This document shows positions 45,411 through 56,180 of a stretch of DNA of 64,000 nt, in pieces. Source of the DNA: Stenopsyche tienmushanensis (taxonomy: Eukaryota; Arthropoda; Insecta; Trichoptera; Stenopsychidae); contig WACJ01000097.1 in the NCBI GenBank assembly GCA_008973525.1, forward strand, positions 1,045,034-1,109,033, in the 5' to 3' direction. The position numbers and the translations under genes are program-made. A model generated the notes under the pieces. It saw nothing but the letters and a program-made list of their open reading frames with translations. It made no database searches and was not told where the DNA came from. The first letter of the stretch is position 1. Each line of letters starts with the position of its first letter.

Positions 45411-45475
45411 AAATATGTCCACAGAACATGGTCTGCATCCATGAACGGATTTAGGTAGAAGATATACTCAAACGT
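45400..45475 (-). pseudogene. LINE C-terminal remnant
   Basis: The minus strand reads LNPFMDADHVLWTYLGMS, matching the CGDPFIDADHVL-SCLGMS segment at 44900-44990 and KNPFMNAEHILWSYPGLAS at 47250-47310. The cysteines of the motif are lost in this copy. Confidence 0.65.
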
Positions 45476-45520
45476 TAGGAAATGAGATGCTGAGATGTGC
45501 GCAGCGTTATTTAGTGATAC

Positions 45521-45553
45521 TGGATGTTTTTGTATATTACAAAAACATCCAGG
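45521..45553. repeat. Perfect 15-bp hairpin
   Basis: ctggatgtttttgta and tacaaaaacatccag are exact complements separated by only tat. It is not part of a terminator context and no gene adjoins it. Confidence 0.9.
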
Positions 45554-46684
45554 AATAAAACTGAAAAGTTATTCTATTTATATTTAGAAATTACTCTTAA
45601 AATCGGATTAACCCTCATCGCATTCAAACATGCTTGATGACTAACAGGCCCAGAATTCTTACGCTCAGGACAAAACTCATTTTGTTGGAGAGCTGTCCGA
45701 TTCATTGTTGTCAGTTCTTTCACGGTGCGGAGGTAATAAATATTTAAATAAGTCCGAAAAAGAGTTGTAAATAAAGTTTATAGCCGAAAGTTTAACCCCA
45801 CCGTCAGTGTTGTATATTAGCCGCTATGCAGTTGAAGGATTAACATAAGGAAGAGGCCCGCAACTTTGGAAATAGAAAGGGTGAACGTTGCCAAGTAAGC
45901 AGGCTTTTTTCTTATAACTGTCAAACTTTGGCCTTTGACACGGAAATGTGCTAAAGGGGTTCAAACTTCGGGGGTTGAATTTCACGACGGGCGGATCTGG
46001 AATTTTTTATCCGCCACGGCGTGTGTGTATATGGAAGATTCCGCCAACTTTATCCGCCCTAAAATAATTTCCTCCCCATAATCAATCATACAGTAAGTCG
46101 ATGTAAACAGATCGTTGTGTTCGGCTTATTTAATTATTCAGTCATTTCGTTGGCTTTCGGCGTTTCAGCTCATTTTAAAACGCAAGTATTTGCGTCGTTT
46201 TAAGCCCGCTCCGTGCCGGAATATTTAATATGCAGACACGTGTGTTCAAATACTCGGAAATTACATCAACAATTTACATTAAATGAACAGATTATGCGTG
46301 TTTACATTGATGTTAATAAAACCCAAATCAAATGAAAATTCTGTCGGATGAAATTTGAAATTTTGCGATGAGTGTAAATTGAGTGAACATCAAATTTTGC
46401 ATTTTGAATTTACATTTCAATAAAAGTCGATTCAGTTGAATTTGCACAGCTCAACCGTTGGATTACGGTAACTCCCCTGTTTATATCGAGCGAAGACTGA
46501 GAAAAAGGGGAGAAATTAGGCGAGTCGGATAACAAATACGTTTAACGTTTTTAATTAGCAAAATGAAAGGAAGACGTATCTGTTGACAATATAATATTTT
46601 CCCCGGGGTGTTTGTAAAAAGACTGGAAAATCCAAGAGCGAAGCTTTGAGCAATTTTTATTTTTAATAGCCATCATTTTTTGTT
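45554..46684. other. Unassigned DNA; GC-richer block 45750-46560
   Basis: No gene or shared repeat visible. The block appears unique within the window. Confidence 0.45.
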
Positions 46685-47072
46685 CATGATCCATATCTGA
46701 TGGACCCATGTTTCATCCATGGTTATGAACAAACACAAAAACTCGTCTTTATTGTTGTGAAATATCGTTTAAAACACTCAATTAAAACATCCGCACAATG
46801 CTGTTTTTGTTTCATTGTGAGCAAACGCGGCAGCCATCATGCGCACAGCTTTATCATGTGCAAATTTTTAGTCAATATACGATGCCTGCTAGCAGTTGAC
46901 GGTCATCCAATACAATTTTATGGATTTTATTAGCCATTTTTGGAGTGATCACCTCATTTGGTCGACAACTTGACCTGGCAGCTTCTACGGCTTCGTTTAA
47001 ATTCTGCCACCTATTGCTGTTAACGAAATCTTTACATGGGTTGGGGTCCTCCATTTTATTCGTATCTAGCAT
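46685..47072 (-). pseudogene. Mariner transposase fragment (family B)
   Basis: The minus-strand ORF includes RPNEVITPKMANKIHKIVLD and DRQLLAG, matching the linker and second helix-turn-helix of mariner transposases (GRP.EV.TPE...KIHKIVL.DR). After stops and frameshifts it continues KLCA-WLPRLLTMKQKQHCAD and ends MDETWVH, the first catalytic aspartate block, at about 46700. The remaining catalytic domain is missing. Related to 10360-10545 but not the same lineage as families A and C. Confidence 0.85.
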
Positions 47073-47199
47073 AGGCTCTGAACATGTATACCCACAAAGA
47101 CACCCGCATACCTAAGACATGAAATAGTTTGTACAAAAAACTAACTGTCCCCAAGAGAACCGATTGACCGGTACACATTTCACACTAGAAATAATAATA
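47073..47199. other. Spacer between mariner and LINE remnants
   Basis: No recognisable feature; both neighbours are on the minus strand and are independent fragments. Confidence 0.4.
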
Positions 47200-48100
47200 T
47201 AACGCTGAAAGACAGGGACCTCTGACATGGCACAAGAGCGCCTCTATCTCAGAAGCCAAGCCAGGATATGACCACAGAATATGTTCTGCGTTCATGAACG
47301 GATTTTTGCATAAATACTCCAGACAGTCTAGCCTTGCTGGGTATGCAGCAAAATGGTCATGTCCCGTTAGGAGTTAAGAAGTCCAATGATCGGGGATGAC
47401 CCATTTAGAAGAAAAGTGGGGAGCAACTGGGTCGAAGTATTTATGCAGACGATCACTGTGAGGCAACTCCAACCATCTGTGCTCCCAATGATAGTCGCCT
47501 TATAAGACCGATTATATGTGGTGTATGAATTTATTTTGCTATATCCGCCTGAAGGGTGGAGTTACTGACTTTACTGGTGATGTTTCTATTCATTTATAAT
47601 AGATGCTTAGTTGAATTCCCGCCAGGACAGAAAGGTTATCAGTAGCCACTATTCTGTAAGCAGCCATGATGCGCAGAAGCGGCGCTCAAGCAAAGTCTGT
47701 TCACCCATGCGCCAGCTCCATATATGATGATGCTGACATAGATTACTTCATAGGCGATCCCCATGTACTTCCCACTTAGTTCCCAGTCAGTCTTGATATT
47801 TTCCCGAAGACCTTTGCAGCTTTGGTTGAGACAGTTTTGATATTGTTTTGAAAATTTGGGTGTCATCCTTTTCGTTTGCCTTTAAGTGCAAGGCGCATGA
47901 TTTTCCCGACGCAAAAGACAGTTTATTGAAGGTACTCCAATCATGCATGATGTTGGTTACTCTGTTTGCCCTTTCTTCGACTTCTCGTCTTGTTTTGCCG
48001 CAGACCATCATAGTTAGATCGTCTGCATAAGCGAAGAGTTCATGTCCATGTGAAAGATTGAGGTGAAGCAAGTCATCTAGTAAGTTTTTCAAGAGCAAAG
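47200..48100 (-). pseudogene. LINE reverse transcriptase fragment with YADD motif
   Basis: The ORF 48098-47787 reads ELFAYADDLTMMVCGKTRRE, then VEERANRVTNIMHDWSTFNK and LSFASGKSCALHLK. YADD carries the two metal-binding aspartates of the RT active site, and the following pattern is typical of R1/I-superfamily LINEs. A frameshifted continuation (47866-47639) gives IIYGAGAWVNRLCLSAAS, the usual YGA..W segment after the thumb, then a NLSVLAGIQL block near 47600 and the C-terminal NPFMNAEHILWSYPG. The 5' part (fingers, endonuclease, ORF1) is missing, as in a 5'-truncated insertion. Lineage close to, but distinct from, the copy at 27977. Confidence 0.85.
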
Positions 48101-48254
48101 TGACTAGCGTGGAACATTGTGAAGTATTTTTTGAACAACCAGCATCTATAAATTGTCGGGTACTTTTGGAAATAGCATCGTATCATAAAAAGGGCTTAAG
48201 GAAAAAAAAATCTGCTCAAGATGCCATGCCCATTAAAAATGCTAATCACTCAAA

Positions 48255-48372
48255 TTAGTAGACCCGCACATGCTGCAGGCGTACTTGAGTGATCTAAGGA
48301 GAGTATACCCGCACATGTTGCGGGCAGTGCTCCATAGCCTTTAATTTATAATGCCGTGCATGTATTTCCTAT
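48255..48372 (-). repeat. Repeat D, copy 3 (with internal duplication)
   Basis: Carries acccgcacatgctgcaggc near 48261 and acccgcacatgttgcgggc near 48307, an internal direct repeat about 46 bp apart. Further left/right blocks (cttgagtgatctaaggagag, gtgctccatagcctttaatt, ataatgccgtgcatgt) match the inverse of 22021-22112. The best full-length representative of this family. Confidence 0.7.
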
Positions 48373-49516
48373 AGAATATTATTTATTCAAATTTGGATCA
48401 GCAAAGAGTAATTTATGTAAACGATCGTCAGTCAACAATACTATTTAAATGAACTCATTTGAATAATTATAAAAATAAGCTTTTAACGAATTTTGAATGG
48501 ATGACAGTTTTTGTTATAAATTCATCCCTTTCTCATTTATAATTTTTCATATAAAAATATGAAACGAGATAATCTGGCGGAGAGATGTTCAGTATTGATA
48601 AAATAAAGGATGACATTTTGAATACGTCCTTTAAAAAATATATAAGGACCTTTTATTCCATTCAAGGACGAATTCTCCTTTCATTGGGGTCGACAAAGAC
48701 GCGACGCTGTAATCAGAAGACGTTTCAGCATTTTATTTAGCAATTTAAAGTCCATAAAGTCAAGGGCAGAAGCGAGCGGATTCAGCCTTTTTTTAAAGAC
48801 CCAACCTGTACAAGCTTCTCTTCATTCGTGGCGAAATTACATAAATATTCGGCGACAAAGGGAGGGGCCCGTATCCGGCGAAAATGCCGGAAATTTAGGT
48901 AAAAAAGGAAGTCTTTGTCGGGGGCGGAATGCGGTCGGAATGAAAACGGATGAAACGTATCTTTGAAATGTGACCGAGGTCCCACAGGAAGATGAACCAT
49001 TATATTTATTCGGATTGAAACAATGCCCCGTGTTCATGAGGCAATGTTCTGGACAAAGGCTTGCAGCATACACCAACAGCTCCCGTCGAAGCTGGCGTGG
49101 AATGTGGACACAGATGTCAGCAATGTGTTACATATCATCGGAAGCATTGTACCGTTCACCTGGTATTCCATACGGCAATTCCATCAGCGGAGCATGTCTT
49201 CGGACTAAATAATTATGTTGACTGAAGCAAGTTCTAATCGGTGGTTAATATTAGTTTAATCTATCTAATGGTGGTTAACATTCTTGTTTAATCATTATTT
49301 TTTAGCAATATAAAACCATGTATTCTTATTATCCGTATACAAGCCCTTAAAATCCACTTGGGGCATATTATAAAAGCATTTAATCCCGAGGAAGTATATC
49401 ATAAACTTAATAAAGATGAAAATCTAACGTCTTGCAATTCAACTCCTGGATTCTTTTATGGGCTATTAAATTGTGTTACGTTATAATAAAAAATGACTTT
49501 GTAAAATTTTGAACCT
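48373..49516. other. Unassigned DNA; GC-richer block 48650-49200
   Basis: No gene supported. ORFs of 60-80 codons overlap on both strands in 48780-49210 and none has a recognisable family; the region may be a decayed element or unique DNA. Confidence 0.4.
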
Positions 49517-49806
49517 GAACTATTTATCTTGAAAGTAAAGTCACAGGGTTCTTGAGGCTGGAGATGGCACCTGGCATGTAAGGGCGATTTTAACGGTTAG
49601 TATATTTAGTTCCGCGTGTTTATCGGCCATTTTCTTCAGTCACAGTAAATTTGTTCGATAGAGAAGACGTCGCGCACTCCCATCACCCCTTATCCGTGCG
49701 AGATTTGCGCTTTTTTTTTGATTTTGTAGAGCAATACTAAGAATTAACGAAGAATTTTCTTCTCGGTAACATTGGATCGGAAAAACTTGGTTATGTAGCG
49801 TGGGTG

Positions 49807-50835
49807 ATTTACCATCCCCGCCGATTTACCATCACGTAGTAGCGCTGTTAACAGCGCTATCTCTTGTGGCCCTGTGGAGACATTGCACCTGCATACCGAC
49901 CGATCACTTATTATGCGTGCACCGTTGCCGGTTGGGTAGTGACGCGCAGGAGGCGGGAGTTGAGGGAGTCGTTGGTTAGCCTTGGCTGCGGAAGGTCGTC
50001 CCTCATGCAGCTAGATCTTTTTATATTTGACGTCTGCGTGTGCGCTATCGCGGACATTCCAACGAGCACGTGAGGGTAAGGAGCCGCCTAGGGGCTCTGA
50101 CCCCGAGAGCGCCCCCGTCTGAACTCTTTAAGAACATTTTCCGCACCGCTGTGTGGTCTCTTCCCCCTCAGTGCCCTCAAGATAGCCACATGGGAGTGTC
50201 CTCCGCTGCTCTTTGATCCCGAGAAACACTACGTACAGAGCTTCCAAGCACATACTCCTTTCACTCTGTGCTCTCCAATGGAAGCGAGATTCCCACGGAA
50301 GATCCGAAGATGCGATGGAGGAGGAATAGGTATAAGTTATGCTAAATGCAAAGGCACTATTACGTGAGGCCACAAGTCCAACCTCAGCTTGAAGGAGGCT
50401 GTAACAGATTACAGACTGCAGGGGCTCCCTCTTCCCCATGATACTCGTATTGGTTCGGTTATTTGTAGTACCCAGCCACGGAGACGAGTAGTCGTAGCCG
50501 TTCTCCCCTGTATGAACTAGGTTGCTGGAGATGGTATTGTCACCTTTTGCACAGAATCTTCTTACTCCTTCTGTAATTGGCAGTTATACATTCCACTTTA
50601 AGGGTACACCGCACAAGATAAGCTGCGCACCCAAATCAAGCTGGCTGGGCTACTCCAGCAGCATTTAATGAGCAAACCAACGAAATTGTTTTTGTCTATC
50701 TCTGCCCTACATTATTACCCTGTTACCCACATGCGTAGGGTTGCCCCACTGGGGTTTTATGAGTGGACACCGTAGAGTGAAACAACCACCTGGACAGGAG
50801 GGAAAGGTTTTTTGGACTCTATCATTAGGGGGATA
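49807..50835 (-). mobile_element. Composite retroelement-like insertion with target duplication
   Basis: The 10-mer agcgtgggtg lies at 49797-49806 and again at 50836-50845, and the mariner reading joins correctly if one copy and the intervening 1.03 kb are removed. Read on the minus strand the insert begins with the R1-like 5' region (50835-50440, matching 15191-15560), continues through a 103-codon ORF (50439-50128, starting MGKREPLQ, no recognised domain), then repeat X (50100-49925), and ends in a zone with a 20-bp palindrome and a twice-repeated atttaccatc. No reverse transcriptase is present, so it is probably a non-autonomous element. This locus ties the R1-like 5' region and repeat X together as one unit. 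Confidence 0.7.
49840..49859. repeat. 20-bp perfect palindrome
   Basis: tagcgctgttaacagcgcta reads the same on both strands. It lies 33 bp inside one end of the insertion at 49807-50835, where 3' hairpins are common in some LINEs and SINEs. Confidence 0.9.
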
Positions 50836-50988
50836 AGCGTGGGTGTGTCACTACACCCCAGAATCCAAAAAAGTTGGCGGTGGAGGTCTGTGATGCTGAC
50901 ATATGAAAGTATCATGTAAATTTCCATTAGATACAAGAATTTTTTGATCTTACATTAATGTTGTAACCTAAATTTTGGATGGACTTCG

Positions 50989-52261
50989 TACGTTAGTACG
51001 ATCAAACAAGAGAGAGAAAGAAACAAATTTCCTAAAATATAACATAGTTGACAGGATTAATATTTGTTCCGGAAATTCAAATCGGGCAAGAGAAGCTCAA
51101 GGGATGAACCGACATTCAAATATTGATAACGATGCATAAAGATTTAAAACGAATAGGATGGATAATATGGGGTAGGATGGGGGACAACACAACAAAATAG
51201 TCGCTTTGCTTTACATGTACCAATAATTAAGAGCTTTGGTGACAATTTTTTTTATCAAGGATTTGATTTGATCCTGAGCCATTTTATCTTTTTACCTAAA
51301 ACTTTCAACGAACTTATTTGGGTACATTCAAGCCCTGATAAAAATAGCTTATAATACCACATATTTACGCGATATTTGATAATTTCGTGCCAAACGATTC
51401 CCAATACAATACATTGAACCATTTCACCCCCAATAAAAATATCGATTTACATTATTCTTAGAGTTTTCATATGAATATGTTATGCGTATTACCACCGAAT
51501 GAGCACATATATGTGTGGAATAAAAGCGAGAAAAAAGTTTCTCAAGAAATTGATCCAATCAACGTCGTAGTGTTATTTGCATAATCCAACTAGGGACTTG
51601 GGGTGAATCTGCAATGAGGTGAAAATAAAGGTCTTCTACGTTCAAACTAAGTTCGGCCAACTTCTTCCTATCTTTGACGTCACACCTGTGGGTACAAACG
51701 ACGCTCTTACTTAACATTTTTTCGGTCGTCCTTCCGACACAATCTGTCATCGACGAGCGTATTTTGATGGAGTATCGCCTATTTGGCGTTAAAAAAAAGC
51801 AAAAGTAAAAAGCTTCGTAAAAAATGAGCTTTTGTGTACGCGAGCTTTAGAATCAGAGTGAGCTTTTCGAGTGTAAAGCTAATGGAAACGCAACACCATA
51901 TTGTTCTCGTGTAACGATACTTCATCCATACTAATGGAGTTAATAAAAAAGAGCTTTGCAGGGGCTCTCAAGTGCCATACACAAAAATGGCATCAAAATT
52001 GAGTGCACTCTTTAACAACAAAGCTGCCGCTTTAATAGTTTCTTTTTGAAATGCATTCAAAATTATGTGTTTTATGTTCTTGTTAATATTATGAAAATGC
52101 TTTAAGACTGACTGGAAATACTTTTGATAAAATAACATGAGAATTCAACACAAATGTTGATATACCCTGCTCCACTTTTACACTATAGTAGTAAAAGCTT
52201 TTATTGGCACACTGTTAAAAATGCATCACTATTTTGCAGCTCCAAAAAGCTTAGAATACAG
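50989..52261. other. Unassigned AT-rich DNA
   Basis: No gene. The 63-codon minus ORF at 51559-51750 has no recognisable family. Confidence 0.45.
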
Positions 52262-52358
52262 CCAATCCTTTTATAGCGTCGAGATAGGGAACACACCACA
52301 TAAACAAAATGCTATAGAAATTTGACGAAAAACAAAATGAACGCTATAGAAGGGTTGA
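52262..52358 (+). repeat. Short TIR element, copy 3 (shortened)
   Basis: A 97-bp version of the family with left ccaatccttttatagcg and right cgctatagaagggttga; internal gtcgagataggga matches copies 1, 2 and 4. The shorter length implies an internal deletion. Confidence 0.8.
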
Positions 52359-52972
52359 CTAAGTTATTTGTTTTTTAACACTCAAAGTTCTGCATTAAAT
52401 CGCAAATTTATGCCGATGGTGTGTTCTCGTCGATCAGGAATTCGCTTTTATAATTAAATTCTAATTGACGACGCACCATGTTCATTAGTAATTTAAAATT
52501 AGCTACAGACCGCATAACAGTAGCATAAAATTACATGCAAATTGCAATTATTGCCACAATATCAATTAGAAATTCAACTGCGTATACCACGTGTAGTTAT
52601 GCATTTACGTGATGTTAGTTATTTTATACGAGGCCTAATTAATTAAAACATTATTGATTGACCGATGTCAAAGTTGTGTGTGTGGGTCTAAGTCCATGTA
52701 AATCCATGGATGATTAAACATCATATATATTTCTCAAAAATTAATGGACCGATCTTATTAAAATTTATCATACCTCTTTTGTGATTGAATGAAGACTTTT
52801 AATTTTCTTTTGACCGAAAATTGTAACTCAAGAGCTGAATATTCAAAAATTTTATATGAAAATTTTCGTTTAAATTTTGCTTTTTACGTGCCTTTTTACG
52901 CTTTAAAACCTATGTAATGGCTTTAAAATTAAAATTTAAAGTTTAAAAAATTAAAAATATAAAAGTCAGTTT
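52359..52972. other. Unassigned AT-rich DNA
   Basis: No gene or shared repeat recognised. Confidence 0.45.
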
Positions 52973-53132
52973 TTTTTGGTCCGGCGTGTTTGTCGGCCAT
53001 TTCGTTCAGTCGCAGTAAATTTTTCCAGTGGAGAGGTTGTCGCGCACTTATACCACTGTTTTTAAGCTGCCAACTCCTAAACATTTTTTTTCCTCGGTGT
53101 CAGACGTTGCTGTAACCATACTTTCTATATGA
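52973..53132. mobile_element. Short mariner family A foldback
   Basis: The left part carries the mariner 5' block on the plus strand (gtcagttttttttggtcc, gtttgtcggccatttcgtt, ggagaggttgtcgcgca). The right part (about 53088-53132) is the inverse of the outer 5' terminus and adjoining leader as seen at 3822-3870 (cggtgtcagacgttgctgta, then accatactttctatatgat). Two 5'-derived pieces thus face each other in 160 bp, with no 3' sequence. Confidence 0.65.
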
Positions 53133-54087
53133 TATATAGAATTGTAATACTAAATCAATTATATTTGTAGCATAAATACATTGTTTTTTATGCGTTCCTA
53201 CGGACAAATAAATGACGCAGTTGTTTATCAAAACTGCAGCTCTAAGCGAACAATTTTAATAACTCCAGGGAATAGTTTGAATGTGACTTTTAATTATATG
53301 CTTGAAAACATTAATCGCAAAGAGGGTTGAAATGTTTGTGATTAAGGTTTCCCAAATGGACTCTTTTAGGCGGGTAGCGATTTAATTTCGTTAAAAGTGG
53401 GATGAATCGAGGCGAATTTAAAAATTCAAACTGAAGCTCGAAGGATGTTCGCTCCGATTTCCTTACAAGTGACAGAAGGAAGCTCCAGAGCTCAAATATT
53501 TACCTACGCACTGGAAGGGACGACTCGAGATGTGGGACCTGAGAGATTTTCACCTGTACATCTTGTTTATGAGGCAAACAGCAGAGGGTTTATGTAATTA
53601 ATGCTCGGTGACATAAATAATGGTCTCGGGGGAGAGGTCACCCGTAAAATTGGAAGCAATCAAAGCGATTAGATTACAGGGTGTCCATTAAGGTGGGCCT
53701 CAGATCGCGCCGGCAAAAGTAAGCGATACTTGCAAAGTCAACAGTGCCAGTTTGACGCCCCTGCCGAAATAATCCGATTTTCATGCGTGACTTTGATTAT
53801 GAAATTGCGATTTGAAGGGTTAAGAATGTGTCAATGTGTGCGGGGGATGTTTTAATTTGGTGGCAAATTAGGTTCGTGGCGAGGCACAAAAGCTCACCGA
53901 ATGAGATTAGGAAACGAACGGAGTGATACCCTTTGTTAATATATACTCGAAAATGATTGCTTTGAATGCGCGTTTGTAGGCATATATGATGAATATTTAC
54001 TGAGAACTAAAGTACGCATGCGCAAAATGACTGACGCTTCTATATCGATATTAAATATTGATAGAAACTTTTATCGACGATAAGATA
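53133..54087. other. Unassigned DNA; GC-richer block 53200-53950
   Basis: No gene recognised. Apparently unique in this window. Confidence 0.45.
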
Positions 54088-54140
54088 AGAATGTCAGTTT
54101 GTTTGGTCTCGCGTGTTTTTCGACCATTTTCACGCGTGTT
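54088..54140 (+). repeat. Mariner 5'-block fragment
   Basis: Reads atgtcagtttgtttggtctc then gcgtgtttttcgaccatttt, and repeats acgcgtgtttttc about 20 bp later. It stops after about 50 bp. Confidence 0.65.
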
Positions 54141-54261
54141 TTTCAATTGAAAATAAATAATGGATTTATTTCGGTATAACCTAATACAATGATCAGCAAC
54201 GTATAGTCTACGAGAATTTTTTTTTTGATCCGTAGAAAAATCTGGCATTATTGTATTTTTT

Positions 54262-54387
54262 TTGGATATTGATAATCGTATAATAAAAATGGTGAAAAAC
54301 TCATCGTTTTATTCAATTCAACTTGACGAATCTATTGATATTTCAAAAAAACGTACTCTTAATCTGTTTTATAGGATGGATTCTAAC
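54262..54387 (+). pseudogene. hAT transposase fragment
   Basis: Plus-strand reading DIDNRIIKMVKNSSFYSIQL then DESIDISKKRTLNLFYRM matches the hAT/ZBED-type segment (I...V..S.FFS(I/L)QLDES.D.S......FVRY), which contains the first acidic catalytic residue (the D in LDES). It ends where a mariner-derived foldback begins at 54388; the ORF's remaining 46 codons are mariner leader read in a chance frame. Confidence 0.75.
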
Positions 54388-54931
54388 GATCAGTTTGTTT
54401 GGTCCCGCGTGTTTGTCAGTCATTTTGTATACATTTATATAGTTATAGTATATTCTTCTGATAGAAAGGTCATCGCGTACTCCCACCACCTCTTTTATGA
54501 TTATATTTTATATTTTGGGGTTTATTGATACACCCACACACGTTTCATCTCTTATAACGATAAAGAAAAATTTCTCATTTCTGTATAAAATGTTATAAAA
54601 ATTCAAGCGTGGCGGTCGTGCAATTTTAACAGTGCTCTGTATGAGCATTCTGGACGCCCATTTCACACACAACTTCCTATAACCAAAATTTACCGACACA
54701 ATATCACCAAGGAAACTGTGAAAAATGTTTGTGGAAATTCGTCAAGCGTTAAACGATGATTTCTCAATGGATATTTGTGGTGGTATTGTTCTGCAAAGCA
54801 AAAAAACGGATGACCGCGTGGATTTAACACGAATGGGAGATGAAGGGAGTGCGCGATGACCTCTCCATCGAAAGAATTTACTGTGATTGAACAAAATGGT
54901 CGACAAACACGCGGGACCAAAAAAACTGATC
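54388..54931. mobile_element. Mariner family A foldback with coding remnant
   Basis: Both ends start with the same inner sequence in opposite orientation: gatcagtttgtttggtccc at 54388 and its inverse gggaccaaaaaaactgatc ending at 54931. The left arm (54388 to about 54500) is a 5' block only. The right arm (54931 to about 54515, minus strand) is the 5' block plus transposase remnants: NFGYRKLCVKWASRMLIQST and RDETCVGVSINPK (normally GDETWVCHYTPE), the first catalytic region with D and E kept but W replaced by C. The 3' half and 3' terminal repeat are missing. It sits inside a hAT coding remnant. Confidence 0.75.
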
Positions 54932-55964
54932 TTTATACGCCGAGTGCGCAAATGTAATTTATGATAAATAAGATATCCTACATATCAGATAATGGGACTT
55001 AATTGACTTAATATTTAGACATAGTCTATTACTTCTTCAATTCATTTTAGCGCACTTTATTAAGTATTGTTAAGAAAAGATAAAAACTTATGCATCATCC
55101 TAATATATTTTTGTTATAGAATGTTGTGTCTGCTCTCAGGTTTGATTAACAGCCATAAAACAATTTGTTATTGAATAATTCTTCACGATTTTAGATTGAG
55201 AAGTCAATTGAAACGATCGTGACAAGTATATTTGACACGCCATCATTGATGTAAATAAGTCCGTGTATTATAAGGTAATAAATTATTCGATCTGTGTACT
55301 TTGTAGCGAACGTGTATGTGGGTCCCTGAGGGACCGGCGCCCTCGTTTCGGCCCTTCGTAATTATTTTAGGACAACATTAGTCGATGGTGTAAATTGAGA
55401 TCGATTTTTTTCGGTAATTAGTCCTTTTTGTCGTTCGTTAAAAAGCACTCCACCCTTTTTTGGGGTGGCCCTTTCGCGTTTTTGTCGGCCCGCATCGGCG
55501 ACGATGTCGGCACTATCGTCTCTCTTATTTAAGCGTCGGAGCTTGTTACGGTCTATACGGGACACGGAAGCCCGAAGGGATGGCGAGGTATTCCTGGAAC
55601 GAAGAGGGTCAAAGGGTTGATGTGCTCACGAACAATTAGATAATACTTCGCAAAGCCGAATATGCTTATCCGCAGGACGGATCGAAATATTTAATGGAAA
55701 GCAATGATCTGCAATGAGATGTATACCTTTGGATGTGTGGGGTTAATTCGTCTACAGAAGCACTACATTAAGTACGAGACCCTTGAATAAAATCTCATGA
55801 ATTCAAACCGCATACTAATTCCAATGGAGCATTCACGCTTTTAGAAAAACAATAGTGTTAATGACTCCAGACTGATATTGTTGTATCTATAAAGATACCT
55901 AAAAGTAATCGAAATTTTGAGATTTTAAGTATTTCCATGTTCATAAGTCCTATTAAGACGCTGA
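54932..55964. other. Unassigned DNA
   Basis: No gene. The 67-codon minus ORF at 55362-55565 is lysine/arginine-rich in a GC-richer stretch, without a recognised domain. Confidence 0.4.
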
Positions 55965-56180
55965 TTAGTAATCACGCATATATGCGTTTGGACTCGAGTG
56001 ATAAAGAAATAATATCGTGCTGTAAAGGTATCCCTACACGTTTAAATATTTTCAAATATAGCGATCCATAGCGCTTAATTTTCGCAAATAAATAAATATT
56101 GTGTTATCGATAGTGTTAAGGCTTATTTATTAATATACAAGCTTTATTCACGCTTCGCGTTCTTACAAATATTGAATTTG
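55965..56180 (+). repeat. Repeat T, copy 3
   Basis: Contains cacgcatatatgcgtttgg, actcgagtgataaagaaata, ctgtaaaggtatccctacac and a distal aagctttattcacgcttcgc, matching 9595-9800 and 17680-17920. With its cgcttcgcgttctta tail it is the most complete copy. Confidence 0.7.

Larger units (their letters stand above)
49517..50988 (+). mobile_element. Mariner family A element with composite insertion
   Basis: Left part 49517-49806: degenerate terminal repeat (cttgaaagtaaagtcacag), leader, the 5' block (taacggttag, ccgcgtgtttatcggccat), then coding readable as FLGNIGSEKLGYVA, which matches the second helix-turn-helix end of the transposase. Right part 50836-50988: GVCHYTPESKK, an internal deletion to the C-terminal IQKLVP region, 3' untranslated sequence and a terminal repeat ending at 50988 before TA. 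A 1.03-kb insertion separates the two. Without it the mariner is about 440 bp, so it was already a deletion derivative when hit. Confidence 0.8.

Noticed and set aside
15191..50835. A site-specific R1-type LINE that targets mariner elements
   Set aside because: Three mariners (14932, 27366, 49517) carry R1-related DNA, which looked like target preference. The junctions fall at different places in the transposase (after the TVN-SYS block, after the CHYIPESK block, and just before GVCHYTPE), so no common target site is supported.
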